Of a stretch of 64,000 nucleotides of DNA, positions 1 to 11,541 are shown one piece after another. How positions within the stretch are numbered: the stretch's first letter is position 1; each line of letters begins with the position of its first letter. The notes beneath the pieces are model-generated. The model did no database searches and was not told the origin of the DNA. It saw only the letters and a program-made list of their open reading frames with translations. Made by a program: the position numbers and the translations under genes. This stretch comes from Iris pallida (Eukaryota; Streptophyta; Magnoliopsida; Asparagales; Iridaceae), in the NCBI GenBank assembly GCA_029216955.1, contig JANAVB010009599.1, forward strand, positions 3,216,053 through 3,280,052, in the 5' to 3' direction.

Positions 1-892
1 GGCTCAACTTGCCGCCTCGTCCGAACCAGATTGTCCCTCTAGTAGGTGATATCTTCACCAATACCATATCTCCACCAGCGAACTCCATCGGTCTGCGACT
101 AGCATCGGCCCAATGTTTCTGCCTGTCCTGAGCAACTCTGAGTCTGTCTTTGATCATTTTGACCTTCTCTGCTGCATCAGTGATCATCTCTGGCCCAAGC
201 ATAACTCTATCCCCAACATCATCCCAAAAGAGCGGTGTACGACATCGTCGTCCATATAGTGCCTCGAAAGGAGATATACCGATGCTGGCTTGGTAGCTGT
301 TGTTGTATGAAAACTCTACCAAGTGTAGATGGCTCTCCCAAGATCCGCCAAAGTCCAGCACACAAGTCCTCAGCATGTCCTCTAGTGTCTGAATCGTACT
401 CTCGGACTGTCCATCAGTCTGTGGGTGGTACGCTGTACTGAACTTGAGCCGACTGTCCAACTCCTCCTGCAAGCTCAACCAGTAATAGGACGTGAATCTG
501 TTGTCCCGGTCCGATTTGATGCTCACCGGTACTCCGTGCAAGCAAACTATATGCTGCATGTATAGCTCTGCTAACTTCTCGGTGGAGAGCCCCACCTTGA
601 AAGGTATGAAGTGTGCACACTTCGTCAGCCTGTCAACAATGACCCATATGGCATCCTTCCCTCCTTGGGAATGAGGAAGCCCTGAAATAAAGTCCATCGT
701 AATATGTTCCTACTTCCACTCGGGAATTGGTAATGGATGCAATAGACCAGCTGGCCTTTGACGCTCTGCCTTGACCTGCTGGCAAACTAGGCATCTCGAA
801 ATAAAATATGATACATCTCTTTTTATCCCGTGCCACCAAAGATGTTCCCGTAAGTCACGGTATATCTTGTTAGCACCAGGGTGAATAGAATA
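1..892 (-). pseudogene. Integrase (partial), Tekay-like element
   Basis: Integrase inserts the element DNA into the genome. The frame continues from RNase H: a zinc-binding region (YSIHPG... CLVCQQVK), then the core with Asp in TMDFISGLPHS, Asp in SDRDNRFTS and Glu in DGQSESTIQTLED, so the D,D,E triad is still readable. The end of the visible part (FAGGDMVLVKISP... GRGGKLS) leads into the GPF/GPY-type region, cut by the window edge. A TAG at 710-712 interrupts the frame just before the core. Any chromodomain would lie outside the window. Confidence 0.8.
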
Positions 893-1747
893 TCACGATC
901 GGTGTGCCTCCTGCAAGACCGCCTCTATCAACTCTCCCTTCGGCACGCATAATCGACTGCCATGCCTCAAGGATCCATCCCTTGCTACGGTGAAGTCCTC
1001 AAGTAATCTAGCTAAAGCCTGGACTCTGAGTCTGCGGAGGCTCTCATCTGTAGACTGTGCCTCCTTGATCTGCTCCATCAAACCTGACTGAATGTCTAGC
1101 GCCATCATCTGTATCACTGATCCTGGCCGAACTATCTCTATACCGAGCTTCTCTAGATCTTCCCGTAAATGTCGATCTATCATCAGATACCATGCCATCG
1201 GATGCCTACTCAGCGCATCCGCCACCACATTTGCCTTCCCGGGGTGATATTGTAAATCGATGTCGAAGTCTTTCATCAACTCCAACCATCGTCTTTGCCT
1301 CATGTTCAACTTCTTCTGCGTGAACACATACTTCAAGCTCTCGTAGTCAGTAAAGATTTCCACTCGCTCTCCGTATAAGTAGTATTTCCACAACTTGAGT
1401 GCAAAGATCACCACAGCTAACTCTAGGTCATGGGTAGGATAGTTCCGCTCATGAGTCCGTAATTGCCTAGATGCATAAGCAATCACTTTCCCATGCTGTT
1501 GTAGGACGCATCCTAGCCCCTTTCCTGAAGCATCACTGTAAATGGTGAAACCTTCAGACCCTGAAGGTAATGTCAGAACTGGAGCGGTCGTCAGCCTCCT
1601 CTTCAGCTCCTCAAATGCTGCCTAGCAGTCCTCTGACCAGATGTACTCTGCGTCCTTCCGTGTCAGCTTTATCATGGGTTCAGCTATCCTAGCAAAGTCC
1701 TGGACGAACTTTCTATAATAGCTTGCTAAACCCAAGAAACTTCTAAT
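893..1747 (-). pseudogene. RNase H, Tekay-like element
   Basis: RNase H degrades the RNA strand during reverse transcription. In frame with RT, the sequence reads IRSFLGLASYYRKF, then the RNase H residues [15 protein letters not shown] (first Asp), [19 protein letters not shown] (Glu) and [11 protein letters not shown] (Asp), followed by [18 protein letters not shown] at 1622-1624 interrupts the early part, and a TGA at 893-895 closes the stretch just before the integrase zinc region (it replaces the residue between EAHRS and YSIHPG). The catalytic residues are otherwise present. Confidence 0.8.
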
Positions 1748-2827
1748 CTATGAAACTGATGTCGGAGCCTTCCATGTTTCGACGGCAGCTATCTTCCTGG
1801 AATCCATTGAGATCCCCTCTCCAGTGACTACATGACCGAGAAACTCCACTCGGTCTAAAAAGAACTCGCACTTCGACAATTTGGTATACAACCTCTTCTT
1901 TCTCAGAATCCCCAAAACTGTCCGTAAGTAGTCTGCGTGCTCCTCCGGTGTCTTTGAGTATATCAGGATGTCGTCGATAAATACTACAATGAACTTATCC
2001 AGATACTGGTGAAATGTCTTATTCATCAAGTTCATAAAGACAGCCTGCGCATTTGTGAGACCAAATGGCATCACCAAAAACTCGTACTGCCCATACTTCG
2101 TGTTGAACGCCGTCTTATGGATGTCTTCAGCCCTGACTTTTACCTGGTGGTAATCGGATCTCAAATCTATCCTGGAAAATACCTTCGCCCCACTCAATTG
2201 GTCGAACAAATTATTTATCCTGGACAGAGGATATTTGTTCTTAATGGTGATGGTATTCAACGCCCGGTAGTCAATGCACAACCGGACTGTACCATCCTTC
2301 TTTGGCACAAAGAGCACTGGTGCTCCCCATGGAGAAGCACTAGATCGAATGAAACCCTTTTTCAAAAGGTCATCAATCTGCTCCTTTATCTCTACGGCCT
2401 TCTTGGGGTTCACTCTATAGCAAACCCGGGATACTGGTGATGAACCTGGTACTAAATCTATAGTGAACTCCATACCTCTGTCAGACAGAAGTCCTGGAAG
2501 ATCCTCTGGGAATACATCCATAAACTCCCTGATGATAGGATGTGGCGGTGCTAAATCCCCAACCGTCGTACAACAGTACGGTTCTAGGCTGATCTCCGGC
2601 CCTGTCCTCCTGACACTGAATGGTGTCGTGCCTGGGGGACTGAACAGAATACTATCCTTTTGACAGTCTATAGCTGCGTGAGCATAGCTAAGCCAATCCA
2701 TCCCTAATATGATATCATACTCGGGGAGTGGCATCATAAAGAATCGTCCCCCAAACTCTCACCCGGCTATAGTAATAGAGCATCTATAGATAGTCCTAAT
2801 GGGTACTGGTCCGCCTCCCGTCATTAC
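1748..2827 (-). pseudogene. Protease end and reverse transcriptase, Tekay-like element
   Basis: Reverse transcriptase copies element RNA into DNA. After the end of the protease ([12 protein letters not shown]) come the RT signatures [34 protein letters not shown], the VMPFGLTNA motif and the catalytic FIDD box ([12 protein letters not shown]), then [11 protein letters not shown] at the connection domain. Two differences from consensus are visible: LRSDYHQ where LRSGYHQ is usual, and NAQAVF where NAPAVF is usual. An in-frame TGA lies at 2759-2761 and a stop closes the stretch at 1748-1750. All parts share the gag frame. Confidence 0.85.
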
Positions 2828-3955
2828 TCAACTCATCTCCTCGGTAGGTGCAGCTACTAAGTGGTGTTTATGCAAAAACTCTAATGACAAGAAGCTATAC
2901 GATGTACCGGAATCAAACAAGCATAGAGCTAGAAAAGTACGCAAATAAACATGACTTGTGATGACGTCGACCAAATAATCTGGCTCCGAAACCTGCTCCG
3001 GCTCTGCCTCAAGACATAGACTATAAGCCTTCCCCTGGGGTCCCTTCTGTTGCTGCAGATGTTGCCCGAACCTCTGCTGCTGAGTCGGGAGCGGCGGTCC
3101 TCTAGATGGTGGTCCAGCACCTGGTACTCTCGCTACTGGGCATTCCCGAAGCTGATGGGTGATAGACCCACAAGCTAAGCACTGCCCCAACCTCTTCCTA
3201 CAGACGAAAGAGTTATGGCCTAGCCTCCTACAGAATGAAAATACAGCTCCCTTCTGCTGTCGTGGTCCCGGGGCTCTAACTGACGGGGTTGGGCGATGTG
3301 GTATGAGAGGACGGTATGTCTGCTGGTGCAGCGCCGGTGCTTTCGGATGGAAATCCTGACGCTTGGGAGGTCCCTCGTGGTGTACGGAAGCCGGCCTCTT
3401 GCAGGACAGAAGACGCTCCTCTATGCTCCGGTCCAACTCTTGGCTCTGGTAGTAGTCAATCGTCCGGTTTGCCACTAGGAGAATGCCAATGTCTGGGACT
3501 AGACCATGGCAAAACCTACGCGTTATCTCCTCTGGGTCTGCAACCAGACTAGGAGCGAAACGGCTCAAATGACTAAACTCCGCGGCATACTCGTCAACAG
3601 AACGGTTCCCCTGCTGGATGTTCTGGAATTGTAGCCCCATGGCTACTCTAGCGGTGGTCGAGAAGAATTTCTTCAGTAACTGGATCTTGAACTGATCCCA
3701 TGTGGCTCTCCCTCTCGCGAACAATGGCTCATTCCTGAACCATACTCCTGCCAAGTCTGTCAGCAGAAATCCTGCTGCCTCGACCTGAAGGTCACCCGGC
3801 AACCTAGCTCTAAGGAGCTTCCTCTCTACCGAGTCTAGCCAGTCATCTGCTACTATGATGCCCTCAGTCCCCATGAATTCCCTGGGGTTCAAGCCCATGA
3901 AGTCCTTGATGTTTCTCGCTCTCTGCCGTGGCTCTGTTATGATGAACTTTTTCGG
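2828..3955 (-). pseudogene. gag and start of protease, Tekay-like element
   Basis: Gag packages the element RNA into virus-like particles. The open stretch carries a retrotransposon gag domain (around FRNEPLFARG and the EYAAEFSHLSRFAP motif), a basic proline-rich linker, and a zinc knuckle CLACGSITHQLREC that keeps the C-x2-C-x4-H-x4-C pattern; the upstream knuckle-like CRRLGHNSFVC lacks the full set. At its C-terminal end the aspartic protease site LFDSGTSYSFLS is visible. The TGA at 2828-2830 ends the stretch, but protease sequence (VMTGGGPVPI) continues in the same frame. There is no clear start codon because the upstream side is truncated. Confidence 0.8.
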
Positions 3956-3958
3956 TTA

Positions 3959-4149
3959 CTCTACGCCATTCATCATTGGCATGAAGTGGACAACTTTTTA
4001 CATAATCAACACTAAGCGCATTTCACCAATTGGCACCCTTCAACACCATGCACCATTTATCAACTAGCACCAATCATTCAACTTTCATCCAGAAGCAGTT
4101 AAGATGACGTGGCATGCATGCCACTAATCTTGAAGAATGTACATACAAC
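3959..4149. other. Unassigned stretch at the truncated gag edge
   Basis: This stretch joins the truncated 5' side of the Tekay-like gag to the LTR-like fragment. I see no coding sequence, promoter or repeat in it that I can support. It may be U3 of the neighbouring LTR fragment. Confidence 0.4.
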
Positions 4150-4470
4150 ACTGTCCATGACCAATTACATCACTCTCACAGAATGCCACACATCCCATGC
4201 AGTTAAGCCAACCGTTCACACAAATGGGTGATGGCACGCTAATTGCACTGTGTGCCAATCAGTGTAACTGTCTAAAAGTTATATCAAAACTCTATAAATA
4301 GAGTTCAAAATCACTTTTCAAGTATCACTAATGATCATAATCTTCTTACAAAGTTGTTGCAGCACGTTCAAGAGCTTCTTTTCTCCGACATCACATAGTC
4401 AAAGGGATAAAGTGATCGTCTTTTGATCAAATTCTTATAGTTGTACTTTTCCAGAATTCAATTGTCCTCT
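4150..4470 (+). mobile_element. LTR fragment related to the Tat-like 3' LTR
   Basis: The core of this stretch matches the 3' LTR of the large Tat-like element at 27514-27664. Both have the identical 13-mer TCTATAAATAGAG, and downstream both have a pyrimidine-rich GAGCTT segment, AAGGGATAAAG, a GATxGTCTT block and AGTTGTA(C/T)TTT(T/C)CC. Order and spacing are similar, which suggests a diverged LTR (R/U5 side) of the same family, orientation plus. The outer limits are not clear; no terminal TG or CA or target duplication was found. Possibly the remains of a solo LTR. Confidence 0.55.
4291..4303 (+). promoter_or_regulatory. TATA box of LTR fragment
   Basis: The sequence TCTATAAATAGAG is a strong plant TATA element and is identical to that of the 3' LTR at 27514-27526. 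It would start transcription about 30 bases downstream, at the U3/R border of this LTR fragment. Confidence 0.55.
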
Positions 4471-5110
4471 TGTACTCTTTTTTTTCTTAGTTTGTAGTTA
4501 AACTTTTTGTTTTTTGCAAACAGAGTACATGTGGGATTTGATGGCTAAGCTAACTAGTCCTATAGATTATAACGTCCCAGTCCCAAAAGACTTAAGACCA
4601 AGTACATAGACATGCCAGCTGTACACATACGAAGCATACTCCAATATACGGAAACCTCGTATGTATACATAAGTTGTAAAATGCCGTAACCATAAAACTA
4701 TTCTAATCCACAAACCAATATATCATAAAATTTAACTTATAATGTCATTTGTACAAAATGTTAGGCGGAGACAAATCCACTACCAACAAAAAGAGAAATA
4801 CATAGCAACGATGGAAGAGTCGAGCGAAGCGAAAGACGATCCAAAAGCTAGCATCGCAAAGGTAGATTGTAAACTATGGCCATGGCTAGAGCACCTGCAA
4901 AAATCACAAAACACACTTGGAGAAATCACCAGGTCCTCAGAGGGACGTAACAAGATACATGAAGAACATGCAATTGTAACTACAAATGTAAACACTATAA
5001 GACTACAACACAACTGGGTCCCTAACCGTCTATGTGATATGCACTTTGAGGACAACGTTCTACGCAGGGGTTGTAGGATCAGCAGAGTAAATAAAGAGTG
5101 GCAGTAAGTA

Positions 5111-5178
5111 GTGCTCATCCGAGTCACTATCGGCCTGGGGCAGAAAGTAGCACTCATACGAGTCACTATCGGCCCACC
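5111..5178. repeat. Tandem pair inside LARD LTR
   Basis: A unit of about 38 bases containing GAGTCACTATCGGCC occurs twice in a row. The same pair is found at 10486-10552 in the other LTR, so the duplication predates insertion. Confidence 0.6.
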
Positions 5179-6126
5179 AATGTGTGTAAAAGTAAATGTA
5201 TCCCCTACGCTAGTAGCTGTCCTCTCCCCCCAATGATACTATATGTGCATCGTAACCACGACACACCAACACGTGTCATTTCTACAATATGGTTTATACT
5301 TAATAATTGTCAAGTCTTCTAACATGTATCTATTGACAGTTATTTCTACGCACGCGCATGGGTGATCAGCCAACATGCAAGTGACCACTATATGTTACTC
5401 AACTCACACAACTTATGATACAATTGTGACAAAGTTAATGAAATGCACTATATTAATGGTAGTCCTTTAAGTCTAGGCCCACATGTAAAAAGGAAAAATA
5501 ATAAACTAGAATTATAGATACAATAACTGAATAATAAAATACAACTAAATGTAAGCACTAAATATGGCAAGATATCTTGCCTGGTGTGTTGCCTGGTATT
5601 GTGCGGTGTTCTCTGGCATGTCCCAATAGTCGAATATCCATGGTCGATGTAATGGTCCAAAATTGTGAGAAAATAGAAACATGTGATTAGTCATGATCAA
5701 CGACGATAATTTGGGAATAATTGGAGTAATTGAATATTTATGATATCTTTTAATAATACTCTGAAGACCAGATTTTATTAACAAAATATTTACACAAATA
5801 CATGAAATTTAAGAAAACATTTCTAATTAGATTTTTTTTCTCGATAAAAATTATATTTTTATTAGTAAAAATAATATAGATAAATTTTGAAATATACTAG
5901 AAATCATTTATAAATGTGAAAAATACCTTTCTTATTAGTTACAAGAATATTTAGGAAAACAATTCCCAAAAACGAAAAAATGGAATTTAGGCTAAAATTC
6001 TACGTTTATCAAATTAAAGTTTTTAGGTAGAAACTATCTTTGAAAGTGTAAAATACATATTTTTCTAAAATTCCTAAAATAATGCAAGTATTAATACAAC
6101 GGTAATAATACTAACAGTGTTATAAA

Positions 6127-6203
<77 letters not shown>
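6127..6203. repeat. (AAT)n microsatellite
   Basis: A run of about 25 AAT units in the LARD LTR. The equivalent position in the other LTR (11499-11541) has only about 14 units, so the run has changed length since insertion. Confidence 0.95.
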
Positions 6204-6416
6204 TTTCTAAACTAAAAGTAATAATAATAATAAATATAATAATAATAATATTCATCATACACTTTACTGGTAGAGTAAAGTGGGCTACCAATCATTTACA
6301 TATATGGTTACATACACTATTATGTGTAGTATATTTAAGTATATACTCCTCCCTTCCCCCAAAAACGAGAACTGATGTTCTCCTCTTAAGGAGAAAAAAA
6401 ATGAAAAGTGAGACAG

Positions 6417-6429
6417 NNNNNNNNNNNNN
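6417..6429. other. Assembly gap (13 N)
   Basis: Thirteen undetermined bases. In the other LTR the corresponding place (about 11752) reads straight through GTGGGCGAGAATGGATC, so the gap is probably small. Confidence 0.99.
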
Positions 6430-6722
6430 AATGGATCAGAATCAAAAGAATAGGGAAGAAAAAATCGAGGGAGAGGGGATGAGAGGTTACTAGTTGGGTC
6501 AGCGACGGCTTGGGGGCGCCACCGTCGGGACTGGTGCTAGCTCGGTCCGTCGGCGGCCGGGCGCGGAAGGGTGACATGGGGATGACCTCGGTGAGGGGTC
6601 CGACACTACATGTGTAACCGTATGCTACTGGAATAAGATTTATGTGGCCACAGACACAATACACGAATTACGTTGGAAAAATTGGGTTGTGGAATTGATG
6701 GAGAAAAGAATATGGAGACTCT

Positions 6723-6733
6723 CCTTATATAGG
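6723..6733 (-). promoter_or_regulatory. LTR TATA box
   Basis: On the minus strand the sequence reads CCTATATAAGG followed by AGAGTCT. The same block lies at 50685-50695 in the third copy of this family, so it is conserved and is probably the core promoter of the LTR. Confidence 0.7.
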
Positions 6734-7329
6734 GGGTGAAGGCTCTAATTGGATATGGGTTCGGGACGTTTAAATTGCCCAATAGATAATTTTGTCCCTT
6801 AATTTAAATTATTTTTTAAATCTTTCCAATATGTAAAGTAGATAATCTTATATCTAATTTCAAAAACTATTTAAAAATTATCATTTAAAATCTAATTTTG
6901 ATTTAAATCACAATCGACATATTTAAAATACATTTTCATAAACTTTAAAATAATAATAAAAAATAAATTTTAAAAATGCAATTATATATACATAAATAAA
7001 CTTTATACAAATATTTACATAATCATAGCTTTCTAAATCGCTACTACATTTGATCAACAAATAAATTAGCCTCTTTAGATTAAATAATAACGTTTGCCAA
7101 TTCTCGGCAGCAAATAACATATTTATCGTATATTATTTTCGAAAACTATTACTATCTCGTAAAATAAAATCTATGAATAAAATATTTTCTGAAAATATGT
7201 ACCTCGTACATATTCGCACTCGATGAGTAAGTACAAGAACGAACTCGTACGCGGCGTATACATACGAAGTACTAAATAAATACCAATTTATTTTAAAAAC
7301 AAAATTAGTAGAAATTTAGGGGGTTTACA

Positions 7330-9946
7330 TCCTACCCAACTTAAAAGAATTTTATCCTCGAAATTTAGGAATAACTAGGATAGGTAGGGTTGCGAAGATA
7401 GAAGAGTTTCTCGATAAGAAATCACGACATCGAGCGAGGAGAGAGAAATGCCATGTGACAAAAACATGCATTTTAGATAGCTAAAAAAAAGGTATATAGT
7501 TAAGAAAAATGATCATATATATGACTTTCCATCGGCGTCTAAGTTTTGATCAACACTATAATCAAATCTATAATGGTGTAATCTCAAAAATAGGTTTTAG
7601 TTATCTCAATCACAAAATATTCCATAAGTATTCGAGATTCAATCTCTCCATAACCTTTCAATCATCAAAATATATCACCTTACCAATACTCAATTCTAAT
7701 TTAGTGTCTCTCCTCCAATTCCACATTCTACAAAATTTAAATTCTTTGAAACTCATTTTCTTTCCTTTTGATTCAATTTTACATTTATCCACAAAATTTT
7801 AACTCCATAAAATTTTAACTTAAATTTTTTTTCCTCACAGTAAATTTTGCCCTTCATAATCTCCTTATAATTTGATATTCAATAACTCAAAAAAAATTTA
7901 TCAATGAAATTCATATCTACCATCATCATAGAAATTTAATTCTTAACATCAAGGATGTAAAAATTTCCATCTTCAAAAATCGATCAACCCTTGAAAACTA
8001 ATGCCATCGAAAGCACTCTTATTTATCATCCCCAAGATTTCTTTTTCTTTTTTACCACGAAGAACTAATTCAGTCAAGCGAGAAGCCTACTCACCTATGT
8101 TCCTATCATCCTATCAAAAAATCACCTTACTCAATTTCATCTAATAGTGTTTACGTCATAACTCAACTTACGTCAAATCTTATATATACCTCGTAATCGC
8201 GTAATCCTCTTGCTCAACTATACCATTAATCTTCTATGCATGGTTTTCTAATCTGGTACTGTTCTAACCAAAGGGTGTCATGATCAGATTTTATCTTCGT
8301 ATAAGGGAATCATACAAGAACAAGGTTTTAATGAATCATGAAGGAGTTTAGAATATTTTCTCAAAGAGGGAAGCAAAACAACTCGGTTAGGTTCAATAAA
8401 GGTTGCTAATTATTGCATGAAGAGTAAAAGAGGTTATGAGTATGTAAATCAAGATAAGGCATGAAAATAAAATAACAAAAGTTAAGCAATCAAGTTAACA
8501 CACAAAGTTATACATATTAAGGAATTTAGTAGATCACAATCATATATCGGGTCGAAAGACTTGAATCAAGATTTGGTCTCTAACCGAAGTCAGAAAGGAA
8601 AATAGTTAGCTAGTCATTTTTGACTCGAAAGTCGCATCATAAGAATAGAGTGCAAGGAGACGTATTTTAGTTGGACATTATATACCTACATGAAGGTAGG
8701 CTCGTCTACGTCTTGCATATGATATTTGTTGGGATAAAACAGCTAGTCTTATGCTCCGAATATCAATGTCATGGTAGGGGATACCAAAAGATCCAAATAG
8801 AAAGTGGGAGTTCATGAGATAATGTTTAACGCACAAAAATAAAAAGGATCAAGTTAAAGCACAAAATAAAGATAATTAAGGAACCTAGTAGATCAAAGTA
8901 AAATACGTTAGGAACACAGTTTCTAGAGGAAAGGTAGTCTTCTTGGTTGGGGTATAGTCAAGGAACGGTTCTAATCATTTCCAAGTGTCAAGCAATTAGA
9001 AGATCACTATCATAGATCTAGACTGGAGGGAAGGTTGAGTAAGTCAAGATGAAGCTATAGTCACATGGTTGGTTGATGGCTACTACACTTGGGTATATAC
9101 AACTATCATGGTCCTAAGTGATAGGGCAGCTAAAAGGGGACACTCTGTGTCTATCTATCAATACGAGTGTCTTTCTAAAATGGGTGAAAGACAAAAACAA
9201 ATAAGAGTTCGAAGAAGATATTATTGAATACGAATACGTGGTTCAATGGTGACTGAATAGTTTCAAAAGAGAAGTGCCAAGGCAATCACGGATGAGATTC
9301 TAGAGGGAAAGTTTAACTATAATTTCATCCACGTAGAGAGAGAGATGAAAAAAAGCGAACCAAAGCGCACTAGGTTGATCAGAACATCATGTACCGGCTC
9401 TGATTAGACAATATGTTAGTGGAGGCCTCCAATAAATACTGTTGTTGATCAAGATCGATAAAAGGATAAGCTTACAAAACTGGGCAAAAATAGCGGCATT
9501 AGTCAAGCTAGTTCAAAATAAGCATGCGAGAGAATAATGCTAGAAAATATAAAGAGTTCAAGTTAATTAAGTCTTGTCCGGTGTTTGTGCCTAAGTAGGC
9601 GTCCTACTATCTTCTTGGTTAAGGTCAATAGAAACGTTAGGTCGAAAGTCATTCTACCTAACTTACAAGAATTCTACTTGTATTGGTTTTGAATCGATGG
9701 GGCATGCAAGTCAACTTTCTAACCTCTATTAAGCACGAAAGAAAAGATAAAATTACACTGGAAAGAGTTCAAGCAGGATACAATTCAAGGAAGTCAAACG
9801 AGAGTTTGAAATTTGGAGTCCAAAAAGGAGGTCACGTGTGTGGATGAGATTCCTAGACTCTAATCCTATACGCAGGCTTGCTTGGTACGGCAAAGTAACC
9901 AAACAATTTATCTTGACCAGCATGGGCCACCACAAAAAACATGAAA
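7330..9946 (-). other. Non-coding internal region of LARD-like element
   Basis: No frame of useful length on either strand. The minus strand begins (9946 side) right after the LTR with TGTTTTTTGTGGTGGCCCATGC, a motif shared with the coding Tekay-like element at 36214-36236, and ends at 7330-7342 with the purine-rich AAGTTGGGTAGGA. Blocks at about 9740 and 9350-9420 match, inverted, 48904-48935 and 49310-49380 in the other LARD copy. The region is AT-rich with no visible gene. Confidence 0.65.
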
Positions 9947-11497
9947 CACTCCAGTCCCAAAAGACTTAGGACCAAGTATGTAGACATGCCAGCTGCATAC
10001 ATACGAAGCATACTCCAATATACGAAAACCTCGTATGTATACATAAGCTGTAAAATATAGTAACCATGAAACTAATCTCATCCATAAACCAATATAACAT
10101 AAAATTTAACTTACAATGTCATTTGTACAAAACGTTGGGCGGAGACAAATCAACTACCCACAAAAAGAGAAATACATAGCAACGATGGAAGAATCGAGCG
10201 AAGCGAAAGACGATCCAAAAGTTAGCATCGCGAAGGTAGATTGTAAACTATGGCCTTGGCTAGAGCACCTGCGAAAATCACAAAACACACCTGGAAAAAT
10301 CACCAGATCCTCAGAGGGACGTAACAAGATATAGGAAGAACATGTCATTATAACTGCAAATGTAAATACTATAAGACTACAACACAACTGGGTCCCTAAC
10401 CGTCTATGTGATATGCACTTTGAGGACAACATCCTACGCAGGGGCTGTAGGATCAGCAGAGTAAATAATGAGTGGCAGTAAGTAGTGCTTATCTGAGTCA
10501 CTATCGGCCTTGGGCAGAAAGTAGCACTCATATGAGTCACTATCGGCCCACTAATGTGTGTAAAAGTAAATATAGCCCCTACGCTAGTAACTGTCCTCTC
10601 CCCCCAATGATACTATATGTGCATCGTAACCACGACACACCAACACGTGTCGTTTCTACAACACGATTTTATACTTAATAACTATCAAGTCTTCTAACAT
10701 GCATCTATTGACAGTTATTTCTACGCATGTGTACGGGTGATCAGCCAACACGCAAGTGACCACTATATGTTACTCAACTCACACAACTCGTGATACAATC
10801 GTGACAAAGTTAATGAAATGCACTATATTGATGGTAGTCCCTTAACTCTAGGCCCACATGTAAAAAGGAAAAAAATAAACTGGAATTATAGATACAATAA
10901 CTAAATAATAAAATATAACTAAATGTAAGCAATAAATATGACAAGGTATCTTGCCTTGTGTGTTGGCTGGTATTGTGCGGTGTTCCCTGAAATGTCCCAA
11001 TAGTCCAATAGCCATGGTTGATGTAATGGTCCAAAATCGTGAGGAAATAGGAACATGTGATTAGTCATGATCAACGACGATAATTTAGGAACAATTGGAG
11101 TAATTGAATATTTATGATATCTTTTTATAATACTTTGAAGACTAGGTTTTATTAACAAAATATTTACACAAATACATAAAATTTAAGAAAACATTTCTAG
11201 TTAGATTTTTTTCTCGATAAAAATTATATTTTTATTAGTAAAAATAATATCGATAAATTTTGAAATATACTAGAAATCATTTATAAATTTGAAAACTACC
11301 ATTCTTATTAGTTACAAGAATATTTAGGAAAACAATTCCCAAAAACGAAAAAATGGAATTTAGGCTAAAATTATACGTTTATCAAATTAAAGTTTTTAGG
11401 TAGAAACTATCTTTGAAATTGTAAAATACATATTTTTCTAAAATTTATAAAATAATGCAAATAATAATACAACGGTAATAATACTAACAGTGTTATA

Positions 11498-11541
<44 letters not shown>

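Larger units (their letters stand above)
1..3958 (-). mobile_element. Tekay-like Ty3/gypsy chromovirus, truncated
   Basis: A single long gag-pol reading frame runs on the minus strand from about 3955 to the window edge, in the order gag, protease, RT, RNase H, integrase. That order is that of Ty3/gypsy elements, and the RT wording resembles the Tekay/Del chromovirus lineage. All domains share one frame, interrupted by stop codons at 2828-2830, 2759-2761, 1748-1750, 1622-1624, 893-895 and 710-712, so the copy is dead. The 5' end is cut at about 3958, where an in-frame TAA meets unrelated LTR-like sequence; no 5' LTR is seen. The 3' end (chromodomain, 3' LTR) lies beyond base 1. Confidence 0.9.
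4568..7329 (-). repeat. 3' LTR of LARD-like element
   Basis: Read on the minus strand this LTR runs from TGTAAACCCCC (7329) to ACGTTATA (4568). It holds an AT-rich U3, a TATA box at 6723-6733, a GC-rich leader around 6480-6600, an ATT microsatellite and a U5 end with GTATGTATAC motifs. Compared with the right LTR it lacks about 580 bases of the GC-rich leader (right copy 11930-12510; junction near 6600). It includes a 13-base assembly gap. No matching duplication of the flanking TAGAT can be tested because the other end is lost. Confidence 0.75.

Noticed and set aside
4742..5166. Open frames on both strands in the LARD LTR
   Set aside because: The counterpart at 10116-10540 shows the same overlap but with a stop in the plus frame; no protein feature; part of U5.
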